Positions 1 to 8,458 of a DNA stretch of 64,000 nt are shown one piece after another. This DNA comes from Candidatus Defluviibacillus avedoerensis. GTDB taxonomy: Bacteria; Pseudomonadota; Gammaproteobacteria; Burkholderiales; Burkholderiaceae_C. Each line of letters starts with the position of its first letter. The first letter of the stretch is position 1. Both the position numbers and the translations under genes were made by a program. The notes beneath the pieces were generated by a model that saw nothing but the letters and a program-made list of their open reading frames with translations, did no database searches and was not told where the DNA came from. Where the stretch lies: positions 325,781-389,780 of the forward strand of contig JADJBS010000006.1 in the NCBI GenBank assembly GCA_016703665.1. Direction: 5' to 3'.

Positions 1-1
1 T

Positions 2-670
2 GGCATCGCGCATGAGGTCCGCCATGTGATGGTGGGCACCCACCGGCGCTTGGCCAAGAAGCTGGGGGCCAAGCGCGGTTCGGTGCCGTTTCTGCAAACG
101 CATGACTGCATGATTGCAGGGTCTGATTCGATCCTCGACTGGTGCGAGGCGCAGCCAACGTCACGCCCTCTAAGCCTAGTGGGCAAAGACAGCGAGCAGG
201 TCCGTGCCATCGAAAAGCGGCTGGACGACGTGCTGGGTGTCCATGTGCGCCGCTATTTTTATTCGGACGCATTGATCAACTCTCCCGAACTGGTGCGGCC
301 CCTGTTCTCCAAAGGCCTGCCGCTGTGGCAGCGCGCCGCCGTCACAGTAGGGTGGTCGCGCATTGTACCGATCATGATCAAGTTGATGGATCTTGGGCCC
401 CACCAGGGGCAAGAATCATTGGCAATCGTGGAACAAGAATTGGCCTGGTGCGACGGCCTGCTGTCTGACGGCAGACCGTATCTCTGCGGCGACCAGTGGT
501 CGCGCGCGGATTTGACCGCGGCCAGCTTGTGGGCCCCCGTGGTGGCGCCCAAAGAGCATCCGGTCTACCCCCATGCGGTGTACCCCTCAGCGGTGGCCGC
601 AAAGATGAAGGAATGGACTGACCGGCCGACGCTGCAGTTTGTTCGACGGATGTACGCGACCCACCGTTAA
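2..670 (+). CDS. Glutathione S-transferase family protein, 5' end outside the window
   Basis: The reading frame is open from the window edge (codons Gly-Ile-Ala-His-Glu-Val-Arg-His precede the first possible GTG at 26), so the true start lies upstream. The visible part begins inside the thioredoxin-like N-terminal domain: KRGSVPFLQT holds the cis-proline after the beta strand, and GSDSILDWCE matches the ES/DS glutathione-contact motif. The rest is the helical C-terminal domain with the late GDQWSRADLTAASLWAPV segment (family pattern G-x-x-x-T/S-x-A-D). Such enzymes join glutathione to electrophiles or act as peroxidases in the cytoplasm; the substrate is unknown. The family is clear, the subclass is not. 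The gene ends 22 bases before the convergent CYTH gene. Confidence 0.85.
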   Translation, partial: GIAHEVRHVMVGTHRRLAKKLGAKRGSVPFLQTHDCMIAGSDSILDWCEAQPTSRPLSLVGKDSEQVRAIEKRLDDVLGVHVRRYFYSDALINSPELVRPLFSKGLPLWQRAAVTVGWSRIVPIMIKLMDLGPHQGQESLAIVEQELAWCDGLLSDGRPYLCGDQWSRADLTAASLWAPVVAPKEHPVYPHAVYPSAVAAKMKEWTDRPTLQFVRRMYATHR

Positions 671-692
671 ATCTGGTGATCGGGGTCTGGCA

Positions 693-1163
693 CTACTGGG
701 TTTCAGACCACGCACTGAACGGATGCGTCGCCAAGTTGGAATTGAAGTAACGCGCGTCTTCGGTCACCTCCTGCCGTACCCAGGGTGGTTTTGCAAAGGC
801 TTCGTTCTCTGAGCCCAGTTCAATCTCTGCAACCACCAGACCTGCGTTGTCGCCAAAGAACTCATCCACCTCCCAGGTGAAGCCTGCATAGTCAATGCGC
901 CGACGCACTTTCTCGATGATGGGGCCATCGCACAGCGCCCGCAGGGCCGTGGCATCGGCGACCGGGATCGGGTATTCAAACTCGGCACGGGTTGCGCCCT
1001 GCGTGGCACCTTTGATGGTGAGGAAGGCTTGGCCCCCGGCCACGCGCACCCGCACGGTGCGGTGCTTGTCCCGGTTGAGGTAGCCCTGCCAGATCAACAC
1101 ACCGGGCGCGCTGCGCCAGTCGTCGCCAGTGACAAGGAATTTGCGTTCGATTTCAGTTGCCAA
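693..1163 (-). CDS. CYTH domain protein (inorganic triphosphatase-like)
   Basis: A 156-residue single-domain protein. The N-terminal MATEIERKFLV carries the ExExK signature of the CYTH superfamily (Glu4, Glu6, Lys8), which binds the metal and triphosphate inside an eight-stranded tunnel. Further alternating charged strands (RVRV, FLTIKG, AEFEYPI, WEVDEFFG, AEIEL) supply the inward-facing basic and acidic residues. Small stand-alone bacterial CYTH proteins such as NeuTTM hydrolyse inorganic tripolyphosphate; class IV adenylate cyclases share the fold, so cyclase activity cannot be excluded. Cytoplasmic, no signal peptide. It lies 32 bases upstream of the response regulator gene on the same strand, but a functional link is not evident. 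Confidence 0.88.
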   Translation of the reverse strand: MATEIERKFLVTGDDWRSAPGVLIWQGYLNRDKHRTVRVRVAGGQAFLTIKGATQGATRAEFEYPIPVADATALRALCDGPIIEKVRRRIDYAGFTWEVDEFFGDNAGLVVAEIELGSENEAFAKPPWVRQEVTEDARYFNSNLATHPFSAWSETQ

Positions 1164-1195
1164 TGCGTTCTCCGAATACTTTGTACTGATCTTCG

Positions 1196-1900
1196 CTACG
1201 GAGCCAGGTTGCTCACAAGCTCATACCGATAGCCCACCCCGTATACCGACACGATGCCCGAGCCCTCTGGTCGGGCTGCATCCAGCTTTTTGCGCAGATT
1301 CTTGATGTGGCTGTCGATGGCTCGGTCGCTCACATCGCGAACGTCCAAATGCGCGGCGTCCAACAGGCGGGCGCGGCCAAATACCTGCCCTGGGTGAGCA
1401 TGCAGCAAGCTGAACAAGCGAAATTCCACGGGCGTCAGCGGCAAAGCTGCTCCGGCAAAGCTCACGCGCATGCCCGGTTCATCCACCTGCCAGCCGTTGG
1501 CGGGCGGTGTACTCACCAGTTGCCCTGTCGCACGGCGCAAATGGGCCTTGATGCGCGCGACCACCTCGCGCGGGCTGAAGGGCTTGCAAATGTAGTCATC
1601 TGCGCCGGTCTCCAATCCGAGCAAACGGTCAATCTCGTCCACACGCGCCGTCAGCATGATGATGGGCACCGCGCTAAATGTGCGGACCTGTTGGCAGACT
1701 TCCAGTCCGTCCAGGCCGGGCAGCATCAGATCGAGCAAAAGCAAGTCTGGGGCAACGTCGCTTGAACGCATCCGCGCCATTGCTTTGAGGCCATCATCGG
1801 CAATCTCGGTGCTGTAGCCGTGCATGTGCAGGTAGTTGGCCATCATGTCGGCGATCTTGGCATCGTCTTCCACAATCAGGATATGGCTGGGGGGTGTCAT
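1196..1900 (-). CDS. OmpR-family response regulator, BaeR-like
   Basis: The 234-residue protein has a receiver domain (about 6-120) with acidic pocket Glu11-Asp12-Asp13, phosphoacceptor Asp57 in LLLLDLMLPG, conserved Thr in MLTAR and Lys106 in YICKPFSP. The C-terminal half (about 135-230) is a winged helix with LTPVEFRLFSLL and the recognition region RAIDSHIKNLRKKL ending in SVYGVGYRYE. It follows the histidine kinase gene by 15 bases, so the two form a cognate pair. Homologues of this pair type (BaeSR) control envelope-stress and efflux genes. Here the first gene of the apparent operon is a di-haem peroxidase, suggesting a redox or periplasmic stress role; that is inference. Confidence 0.92.
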   Translation of the reverse strand: MTPPSHILIVEDDAKIADMMANYLHMHGYSTEIADDGLKAMARMRSSDVAPDLLLLDLMLPGLDGLEVCQQVRTFSAVPIIMLTARVDEIDRLLGLETGADDYICKPFSPREVVARIKAHLRRATGQLVSTPPANGWQVDEPGMRVSFAGAALPLTPVEFRLFSLLHAHPGQVFGRARLLDAAHLDVRDVSDRAIDSHIKNLRKKLDAARPEGSGIVSVYGVGYRYELVSNLAP

Positions 1901-1915
1901 GCGAAATCTCTCAGA

Positions 1916-3472
1916 TCAATGCGCCATCAAGGGCAGGTCCACGGTAACGGCCAAACCACCCAGATCGGATGTCTTGGCCCAGATACCGCCCTGGTGCGCG
2001 GTGACGATGGCCTGGGCAATGGACAAACCCAGCCCACTGCCATGCTCACCGCCCCGCCGTGCACGGGCGCTGTCGGCGCGAAACAACGGCTCAAACAACT
2101 GGGCCAGGTCTTGCGCTGACACGCCGGGGGCGCTGTCTTCCACCACCAGGCGCGCACCGGGCCCCGCCTTGCGCCAGCTGATCACCACCCGGCCGGGCGC
2201 ATGGGTGTAGCGCAGGGCATTCTCCAGCAAATTGCCAAGCAGTTGCTCGACGCGGCCAAAGTCCCAGCTCACGGCCATGTCGGGGCCAGGGTCCACCGTC
2301 AGGGTCAGGCCACTTTGTGCCGCCCGCGCTTCAAAGCGTCTGGCGACGCGTTGCACCACGGAAGCCACATCACCATGGGTGAATTCGCAGCGCAGCTGCC
2401 CCATGTCGGCCATCGACAGGGTGTGCAGGTCGCTCACCAGGCGAATGAGCTGCATCACCTCCTCGCGCAGACTGGCGATCACCACTGGCGTGGGTTGGCG
2501 GGCGCCGTCTTCAATGGCCTCAAATTCACCGCGCAGCACTGCCAGCGGCGTGCGCAGCTCGTGCGAGATTTGCGCGATCCACATGCGCCGGGCAGATTCC
2601 AGTTTTTTCAGGCTGCTGGACAAGGTGTTGACGTCGTCGATTAAGCCGGTGATCTCGCGTGCGCCCTGGGGCGGCACCTGTACACCCAGCTCGCCTTGTG
2701 CCATGCGGCGCGTGGCCTGCTGCAAGCTGCGCAAGGGGCGGCTCCAACGGCCTGCTACCCACCAAGCCAGGGCCAGCATCACCGCGAGCGTGGCGGCCAT
2801 GGCCAGCAGCAAGCCGGTGTATTGGCGCTTCAAAAAGCTCGCATCCACATCGCGTAGCTGCGGTTCCCGCGTCAGCCGTACCCAGCCCACTTCACGGCCT
2901 TCTACTTTGATGGCGCGCGACACCGTTTTTTGGCTTTGGGGCTGAGCGCGTCCGGCGATCCACTGGCCGTCCAGATCAAAAATTTGCACCCGGCCCAAAA
3001 TGCCGTCAGGCCCACGTGGGGGGCGATTCCCTGGCTCGGGATCTTGAAAACGTCCAGATTCCGGCGGTGGGGGTGGCTCCCGCAACGGCGGTGGCAGACG
3101 GTCGCCGGGATGAGGGCCGCCTTGTGCTGCAGCCCAATCCTGCGGTGGCGGTGGACGAGGCCCACCAGGGCGTAGATGGGGTGGAGGCCGCTGCCCGCGT
3201 CGGCCACCAAAGCCCTCTGCCTCACCAAACTCGTCGCCCAAGCTTTCCATGGCTTGGCGCGATCCGCGCAGCCAGCCAAAGCTCGGGTCAGCGGCCGCTT
3301 TGCGCTCCACCAGTTGCACGAAACGGTCTAGCTGTGCATCGTCCCGGGCTTGCAGGTATTCACCAAAGCCACTGCGCAGGTTCCAGAACACCACACCGCC
3401 CACGGTCAGCATGGACAGCAGGACTGCCCCGATCAGGAGCAGCGACAGCTGGTGGACGATGCGCAATTTCAT
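1916..3472 (-). CDS. Sensor histidine kinase, BaeS-like, with proline-rich periplasmic segment
   Basis: The start MKLRIVHQLSLLLIGAVLL at 3472 puts the first transmembrane helix at residues 8-30 and lies 7 bases after the peroxidase stop. A periplasmic region follows (about 32-215) containing a roughly 70-residue stretch (about 85-155) dominated by Pro, Gly and Arg with scattered His. The second membrane helix is near 218-240, then HAMP, the dimerisation domain with ISHELRTPL (phospho-His near residue 304), and an ATPase domain with N box NLLENALRY and GSGLGLSIAQ. It should phosphorylate the adjacent OmpR-type regulator. The proline-rich insert is unusual for the family and may bind a ligand or metal, or be a flexible spacer. 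Confidence 0.9.
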   Translation of the reverse strand: MKLRIVHQLSLLLIGAVLLSMLTVGGVVFWNLRSGFGEYLQARDDAQLDRFVQLVERKAAADPSFGWLRGSRQAMESLGDEFGEAEGFGGRRGQRPPPHLRPGGPRPPPPQDWAAAQGGPHPGDRLPPPLREPPPPPESGRFQDPEPGNRPPRGPDGILGRVQIFDLDGQWIAGRAQPQSQKTVSRAIKVEGREVGWVRLTREPQLRDVDASFLKRQYTGLLLAMAATLAVMLALAWWVAGRWSRPLRSLQQATRRMAQGELGVQVPPQGAREITGLIDDVNTLSSSLKKLESARRMWIAQISHELRTPLAVLRGEFEAIEDGARQPTPVVIASLREEVMQLIRLVSDLHTLSMADMGQLRCEFTHGDVASVVQRVARRFEARAAQSGLTLTVDPGPDMAVSWDFGRVEQLLGNLLENALRYTHAPGRVVISWRKAGPGARLVVEDSAPGVSAQDLAQLFEPLFRADSARARRGGEHGSGLGLSIAQAIVTAHQGGIWAKTSDLGGLAVTVDLPLMAH

Positions 3473-3479
3473 CAAACCA

Positions 3480-4796
3480 TTATGGTCCGGTGGCTGGCGT
3501 CGGCGGCGCTGCGGCAGGGTTAAAACCATCACTCAGCGTGCGCAGGAAAGCCACGATGTCATTGATCTCTGCATCACTCAGCAAAGGCGCTGAGCCCCTG
3601 GCCCGGTTGAACGGAGGCTTGGTCACTTCCAGGTTCGCCTGGTAGGCGGCGGGCAGGTCGTTGGGCTGGCCGCTGGCACCGTACCAGCGCTCGGGGTTGC
3701 TGGCGCGGGTGGCATAAAACCGCACCACCTCCTTCAAGTCTTTGAAGAAGCCGTTGTGCATATAGGCAGGCCGCTCGGCCACGTTGCGCAGGGTGGGCAT
3801 GCGGAACATCCCGCAGAACTGTTCTGCAGTGGTGCCTGTGGGCATGCCCACAGGCACCACAGGCTTTGCCCGGTCGGGGCCGCACAAGCCCAGGTCAAAA
3901 AAGTTAGCGTCCGCATTGGCAGGAATTGCGCGGTTGCGCGGAATGCCCGTCGCGTAGTAGGTGAACTCCGAGAACAGCGAATCCTGCGGATTGGCCGATG
4001 CCGGATTCATCACATGGCAGCCCGCGCAGTTGGCCCGAGCTGGATCTTGAAACAGCGCCATGCCACGCTGCTCTGCCGCCGTGAAGCTGGCCTGCTTGCG
4101 CAGCACCGCGTCGTATTTGGAGCTGAACGATTGAAAGGTGTTGGACCGCTCCAGCGCCTCAATCACCACACCGACCTGGGCAAAGGCGGTATCAGGGTTG
4201 GCGAACACATTGGCGCCGAATTCCTGGCGGAACAGATTGGCATAGCTGCTGGCCGCGATCTTGTCCATCACCGCCTTGGCGCTGGCGTTGTTCATCTCCA
4301 GCGGGTTTAAAAACGGCCCCAGGGCCTGCTGCGCCATGGTGTCTGCCCGGCCATCCCAAAAGTGCCCACCGATGGCCTCGGCAGCGCCTTCAGCCAATTG
4401 AAAGCCAAAGGCGGGAATAAAGCCGTTGTAGGCATTGGTCATGGCATTGCGTATGCCAATGGATGTGGGCTTGCTGCCCTGCGCCACCCCAATGCCAGAA
4501 CCATGGTTACCCGCAAAACCGAGCGTGTTGACATGGCAGGCCATGCAAGGGGTGCCCGGCGGCTCGGACAGGTTACGGTCGGTAAAGATCAACTGGCCCA
4601 GGCGCTCGCGCCGGGTAAAGGCGGCAGGAATCTCCATGCCAGCGCCGTCGGTGCCGATGATGGCTTCGGTTGTGGTGCTTGCCGTGGTGCTGGCAACTGT
4701 GCTGGTGCCAGTGGTATCGCCGCTGCCACCACCACAGGCAGCGAGCAAGGCTGCGGCCACCAGTGCGATGGTCAATCCGGGTTTGAAGCGAAGCAT
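3480..4796 (-). CDS. Di-haem cytochrome c peroxidase / MauG family lipoprotein
   Basis: The 438-residue protein begins with a lipoprotein signal (hydrophobic stretch then LAAC, lipid Cys at 21) and a Ser/Thr linker. Two c-type haem motifs are present: CMACH at 84-88 and CAGCH at 257-261, the layout of bacterial di-haem peroxidases. The C-terminal part has RMPTLRNVAERPAYMHNG, typical of the family's second haem domain. Members reduce hydrogen peroxide in the periplasm or oxidise protein or small substrates (MauG-like). An upstream in-frame codon at 4877 exists, but the lipobox supports 4796. It is the first gene of a probable operon with the sensor kinase and regulator (7- and 15-base gaps). 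Confidence 0.9.
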   Translation of the reverse strand: MLRFKPGLTIALVAAALLAACGGGSGDTTGTSTVASTTASTTTEAIIGTDGAGMEIPAAFTRRERLGQLIFTDRNLSEPPGTPCMACHVNTLGFAGNHGSGIGVAQGSKPTSIGIRNAMTNAYNGFIPAFGFQLAEGAAEAIGGHFWDGRADTMAQQALGPFLNPLEMNNASAKAVMDKIAASSYANLFRQEFGANVFANPDTAFAQVGVVIEALERSNTFQSFSSKYDAVLRKQASFTAAEQRGMALFQDPARANCAGCHVMNPASANPQDSLFSEFTYYATGIPRNRAIPANADANFFDLGLCGPDRAKPVVPVGMPTGTTAEQFCGMFRMPTLRNVAERPAYMHNGFFKDLKEVVRFYATRASNPERWYGASGQPNDLPAAYQANLEVTKPPFNRARGSAPLLSDAEINDIVAFLRTLSDGFNPAAAPPTPATGP

Positions 4797-4883
4797 GAAG
4801 GCTCTCCTAGGGGTTGGGACAGCCTGCACTTTCGTTGCCAAGTGTGGAGGAATTATGGACCCTCCCAACGCAATCACTGTCTA

Positions 4884-5816
4884 TCAAAAACTATTGGCCT
4901 GCGCCATCGCCCCCATGCGCTGGCTGATCGCAAAAAACTCGGCCACCGTGTCATCAATGATCTGTTTGGCTGTCTTGACCGAATCAATCAGACCGGCGCT
5001 TTGCCCAGCCAAAGCGGGGGCGGCCTCCATGTCGCCACCAAAGTAGACACCGCGAATGCCCTTCATGTCGTCGAAGGACATGACACCCGCCTCATGGATG
5101 GCGGTGGTGCGCTCAGACTTGAGCGCGCGTATGCAAGGCGTGGACTTTTTGTTCAACATGAAGGTGCCCGTCTCACGTGCGTTAACGATGGCCTGCTTGT
5201 AGTTCTCGTGCACCGGGCTCTCGGCACAGCACACAAAACGGGTGCCCATTTGAATGGCCTCAGCGCCCAGCGCGAAGGCAGCCGCCATCCCGCGTCCGTC
5301 GCAAATACCGCCGGCAGCGATCATCGGCACATTGGTTCGCGCGCGGATGGCTTGCAGCAACACCAACGTTGACACCTCTTCTGGGTTCTTGAAGCCACCG
5401 CCCTCAGCGCCTTCTACGACCAAGCCGTCAATTCCCGCGTCCACGCATTTCATGGCTGCATCCACCGTGGGCACAGCGTGATAGACCGTGATGCCTGCGC
5501 TCTTGAGCGGTGCGATGAACTTGGCCGGGCTACCTGCTGAGGTGGTCACAAACTTGACGCCCGACTCACACACAAAGCGCAGCATGGCGTCGTCCTTCAA
5601 GAACCGGATCGGCAGGTTCACGCCAAAAGGCAAACCCAGGGCGGCCATCTGCCGGATCTCGGCCTGGCAGTTTTCTGTCTCGCCGGACGAGGTTTCGATG
5701 ATGCCCAGGCCCCCCGCGCGGGACACGGCAGAGGCCAGCTGGGTACGGGCGATCCAGCCCATGGGCGCCTGGATGATGGGGTACGTGGCACCGGTGTGGG
5801 CGAGGACGCGGTTCAT
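4884..5816 (-). CDS. Nitronate monooxygenase / 2-nitropropane dioxygenase-like flavoprotein
   Basis: The 310 residues form an FMN-binding TIM barrel. N-terminal YPIIQAPMGWIA, the central GLVVEGAEGGG loop, and PMIAAGGICDGRGMAAAFALGA with IQMGTRF (FMN phosphate site) are all family features. Class I nitronate monooxygenases carry a catalytic His directly after the EGxEAGG loop; here that position is Phe (GGGFKN), so nitronate oxidation by the standard mechanism is doubtful. Enoyl-ACP reductase FabK and related enzymes share this scaffold and are alternatives. It sits between the peroxidase operon and a divergent HMG-CoA lyase; the neighbouring acyl-CoA genes hint at acyl metabolism. The family call is strong, the reaction is uncertain. 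Confidence 0.82.
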   Translation of the reverse strand: MNRVLAHTGATYPIIQAPMGWIARTQLASAVSRAGGLGIIETSSGETENCQAEIRQMAALGLPFGVNLPIRFLKDDAMLRFVCESGVKFVTTSAGSPAKFIAPLKSAGITVYHAVPTVDAAMKCVDAGIDGLVVEGAEGGGFKNPEEVSTLVLLQAIRARTNVPMIAAGGICDGRGMAAAFALGAEAIQMGTRFVCCAESPVHENYKQAIVNARETGTFMLNKKSTPCIRALKSERTTAIHEAGVMSFDDMKGIRGVYFGGDMEAAPALAGQSAGLIDSVKTAKQIIDDTVAEFFAISQRMGAMAQANSF

Positions 5817-6030
5817 GGAGGTTCCTTAGACGAGCAGTAGGGGGGTTGACTGAGCGCGGATTATGTTCAAGCGCTCTGCGAAGAACATGTCACCCGCGTT
5901 ACCCCACCAACTACCTCAGCCGCAGCGCTGCCTGCAGCGCCGACGGCACAAACTGTTCGTCGTAACAAGGCGCGGCAGGTTAACTGCCTTCGCCGCGCGC
6001 TACAGTCAGGCCGTATGGAGTCCATTCACC

Positions 6031-6966
6031 ATGTCATCTAACCCCCAAGTCTTGATCAGCGAGGTCGGCCCGCGCGACGGCCTGCAGTCGGTCAAGGCCA
6101 CCATGCCAACACCTGCCAAGCTCTCCTGGATCGACGCCCTGTACGCCAGCGGCATCCGCGAGATTGAAGTCGCCTCTTTTGTTCCGCCTAAGCTGCTGCC
6201 CCAAATGGCAGATGCCACCGAGGTAGTGCGCCACGCTCTCACGCTACCTGGCCTGACGGTGATGGCGCTGGTGCCGAATCTGCGTGGCGCCGAGGCCGCA
6301 TTGAAGGCGGGCGTGCACAAGATCACCTTGCCCGTTTCCGCCAGCGCCGCGCATTCGCTGGCCAATGTGCGCAAGACGCGCGAAGAGATGGTCGAAGAAG
6401 TGCGCCGCATCGACGCCCTGCGCCGGGACATTGCTCCCCATGTGAAGATGGAAGCAGGCATCTCCACCGCCTTCGGCTGCACCCTCCAGGGTGCAGTGGC
6501 CGAGGACGATGTGGTCTGGCTAGCGGGCGCCGTCATCGAAGCCGGTGCCGATGAATCGGGTTTATCGGACACCACCGGCATGGCCAACCCAGCCCAGGTG
6601 CGCCGCATCTTCAACCGGGTTCGCGCCGAGATTGGCGACAAGGCGGGCGCCGCACACATGCACAACACGCGGGGACTGGGCTTGGCCAATTGCCTGGCGG
6701 CGTATGACGTGGGCGTGCGGACCTTTGATTCGTCGCTGGCGGGGCTGGGCGGCTGCCCCTACGCGCCGGGTGCGTCCGGCAATGTGGTCACCGAAGACCT
6801 GGTCTTCATGTTTGAAGCCATGGGTGTCAAAACCGGGATTGATCTGAACAAGCTGATCGCCGCGCGCGCGCCGCTGATGGCAGGCCTGCCCGGCGAGCCG
6901 CTGTACGGCATGACGCCAGAGTCGGGATTGCCCAAAGGCTTTGTGCAGGAGTTGGCGTATGTCTGA
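6031..6966 (+). CDS. mvaB: Hydroxymethylglutaryl-CoA lyase
   Basis: The 311-residue enzyme is of the DRE-TIM metallolyase family. It starts MSSNPQVLISEVGPRDGLQS, with the metal and catalytic motif EVGPRDGLQ near the N-terminus, and ends with the HMG-CoA lyase signature GLGGCPYAPGASGNVVTED with the active-site Cys. It cleaves HMG-CoA to acetyl-CoA and acetoacetate, the last step of leucine breakdown. I chose the ATG at 6031; the open frame runs back to 5863 but that extension resembles no family member. Its stop overlaps the natural ATG of the next gene by 8 bases (ATG at 6959), so the CoA transferase is probably translationally coupled. Confidence 0.93.
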   Translation: MSSNPQVLISEVGPRDGLQSVKATMPTPAKLSWIDALYASGIREIEVASFVPPKLLPQMADATEVVRHALTLPGLTVMALVPNLRGAEAALKAGVHKITLPVSASAAHSLANVRKTREEMVEEVRRIDALRRDIAPHVKMEAGISTAFGCTLQGAVAEDDVVWLAGAVIEAGADESGLSDTTGMANPAQVRRIFNRVRAEIGDKAGAAHMHNTRGLGLANCLAAYDVGVRTFDSSLAGLGGCPYAPGASGNVVTEDLVFMFEAMGVKTGIDLNKLIAARAPLMAGLPGEPLYGMTPESGLPKGFVQELAYV

Positions 6967-6995
6967 ACAAAACACGCTCCCCCCAAGGCGCGAAG

Positions 6996-7083
6996 GCCCC
7001 CCGGGCCCCCGGGGGGGGGGCCCCCCCCCCCCCCGGGGGGGGGACCACAAAAAAAAAAAAAAGGGGGGGGTTCCCCCCCCCCT
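6996..7083. other. Homopolymer block, probable sequencing or assembly artefact
   Basis: This stretch is almost wholly homopolymer runs: 10 G (7011-7020), 14 C (7021-7034), 9 G (7035-7043), 14 A (7049-7062), 8 G (7063-7070) and 10 C (7073-7082). Nothing like it occurs elsewhere in the window. It sits exactly where the first residues of the CoA transferase should be and breaks that gene's frame. Such patterns are typical of failing base calls or a badly filled gap. I treat it as an artefact, not a biological repeat. Confidence 0.85.
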
Positions 7084-7095
7084 CACATTCGCGTT

Positions 7096-8238
7096 GTGGA
7101 ATTCACCCACATGGTAATGGGCCCCACCTGCGGCATGGTGCTGGCTGATTTGGGCGCAGAAGTCATCAAGGTAGAGCCCATTGGCCACGGGCGCCAGGGC
7201 GATGCCACGCGCAAGCTGATTGGTTCGGGCGCTGGCTTCTTCCCCATGTTCAACCGCAACAAGAAGAGCATGGCGCTGGACCTGGAAACGCCCGAGGGCA
7301 AAGAGGCGGTTCTGAAGCTCATCGCCACGGCCGATGTGGTCACCGAGAACTTCAAGCCCGGCACCATGAAGAAGCTGGGCCTGGACTATGCCAGCCTCAA
7401 AACCTTGAACCCGCGCCTGATCTACGTCAGCCACAAAGGTTTTTTGCCTGGCCCCTACGAGCACCGCACCGCGCTGGACGAGGTGGTGCAGATGATGGGC
7501 GGTCTCGCCTACATGACGGGCCGCCCCGGCGACCCGCTGCGCGCGGGCACCAGTGTGAACGACATCATGGGCGGCATGTTTGGCGCCATTGGCGTGATGG
7601 CCGCCCTGGCCCATCGCGACAAGACCGGGCTGGGCCAGGAAGTGCAAAGCGCGCTTTTCGAGAACAACGTGTTTTTGATGGCCCAGCACATGATGCAGTT
7701 CGCCGTCACCGGCAAAGCTGCCGCCCCCATGCCCGCACGTATCTCGGCCTGGGCCGTGTATGACGTGTTCAAGGTCAAGGGCGATGAGCAGATCTTTCTG
7801 GCCGTGGTCAGCGACACGGCCTGGGCTGTTTTTTGCGATGCCTTTGGCTTCGCGGATCTAAAGAACGACGCACGCTTGACCAACAACAACGCCCGGGTGC
7901 GTGCACGCGAATGGATGATGCCTATCCTGCGCGACAGGTTGGTAGCGTTCAGCGCTGCGGAATTGGCCGCTACTTTCGAGAAGCACGCTCTGCCGTTCGC
8001 CCCCATCACCCGCCCGCAAGACCTGCTACACGATCCGCACCTTTTGGCCACTGGAGGGCTCGCCCCCATCACCCTACCCGATGGTCAAAGCGCCCAAGCC
8101 GTGCTCATGCCCTTGACGCTGGATGGCCAGCGCCCCGGCGTGCGGCTGAACCCACCACGTCTGGGCGAGCACAGCCACGAACTGCTGTCGGAGCTGGGCT
8201 ATGACGACGCCACCATTCAAACCTTGAGCAGACCATGA
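7096..8238 (+). CDS. CaiB/BaiF family CoA transferase (type III), 5' end damaged
   Basis: The intact part reads VVEFTHMVMGPTCGMVLADLGAEVIKVEP, the classic N-terminal region of class III CoA transferases, and continues full length to the C-terminus (APITRPQDLLHDPHL, RPGVRLNPPRLGEHS). These enzymes move CoA between organic acids via an aspartyl-CoA thioester. Codons for Ile-Arg-Val-Val just upstream of 7096 (GTG) are still in frame, showing that 7096 is not the true start. The true start is probably the ATG at 6959 (MSEQNTLP), overlapping the HMG-CoA lyase stop, but the homopolymer block at 6996-7083 shifts the frame between them. Context suggests leucine or related acid catabolism; the substrate is not known. 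Confidence 0.88.
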   Translation: MEFTHMVMGPTCGMVLADLGAEVIKVEPIGHGRQGDATRKLIGSGAGFFPMFNRNKKSMALDLETPEGKEAVLKLIATADVVTENFKPGTMKKLGLDYASLKTLNPRLIYVSHKGFLPGPYEHRTALDEVVQMMGGLAYMTGRPGDPLRAGTSVNDIMGGMFGAIGVMAALAHRDKTGLGQEVQSALFENNVFLMAQHMMQFAVTGKAAAPMPARISAWAVYDVFKVKGDEQIFLAVVSDTAWAVFCDAFGFADLKNDARLTNNNARVRAREWMMPILRDRLVAFSAAELAATFEKHALPFAPITRPQDLLHDPHLLATGGLAPITLPDGQSAQAVLMPLTLDGQRPGVRLNPPRLGEHSHELLSELGYDDATIQTLSRP

Positions 8239-8256
8239 AATCGGTAGCTTCCGATA

Positions 8257-8273
8257 GCTATATAATTTATAGC
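8257..8273. repeat. AT-rich palindrome, copy A (17 bases)
   Basis: GCTATATAATTTATAGC: a perfect six-base inverted repeat (GCTATA/TATAGC) around TAATT, just after the CoA transferase stop. Three similar 17-base elements with GCT at one end, AGC at the other and an A/T-rich centre occur at 22994, 42200 and 58436. The surrounding gap (8239-8458) is otherwise unremarkable and AT-rich near this element. Confidence 0.6.
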
Positions 8274-8458
8274 GTTGATTTCAATATTGATATGCCATCA
8301 CACGGCATTTAGACAAAAAACTGGCGCAACAGGACTGGCGCCAACGGATCAACGTTGACGAACCTTGCGTTCAGGCTGGGCACTGTGCTGAGCACAGGCC
8401 AGGGCCTGTATGCTTGAGGCATGCTTTTGAACATTTGCTTGTCGCATCCGGTCAGTAC

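Noticed and set aside
7011..7082. G, C and A runs as a phase-variable repeat
   Set aside because: Phase-variable tracts are single runs; six different adjacent runs that erase expected codons fit an artefact better.
6562..7689. Minus-strand open frame across the HMG-CoA lyase and CoA transferase
   Set aside because: It reads through the homopolymer block and is antisense to two well-recognised genes.
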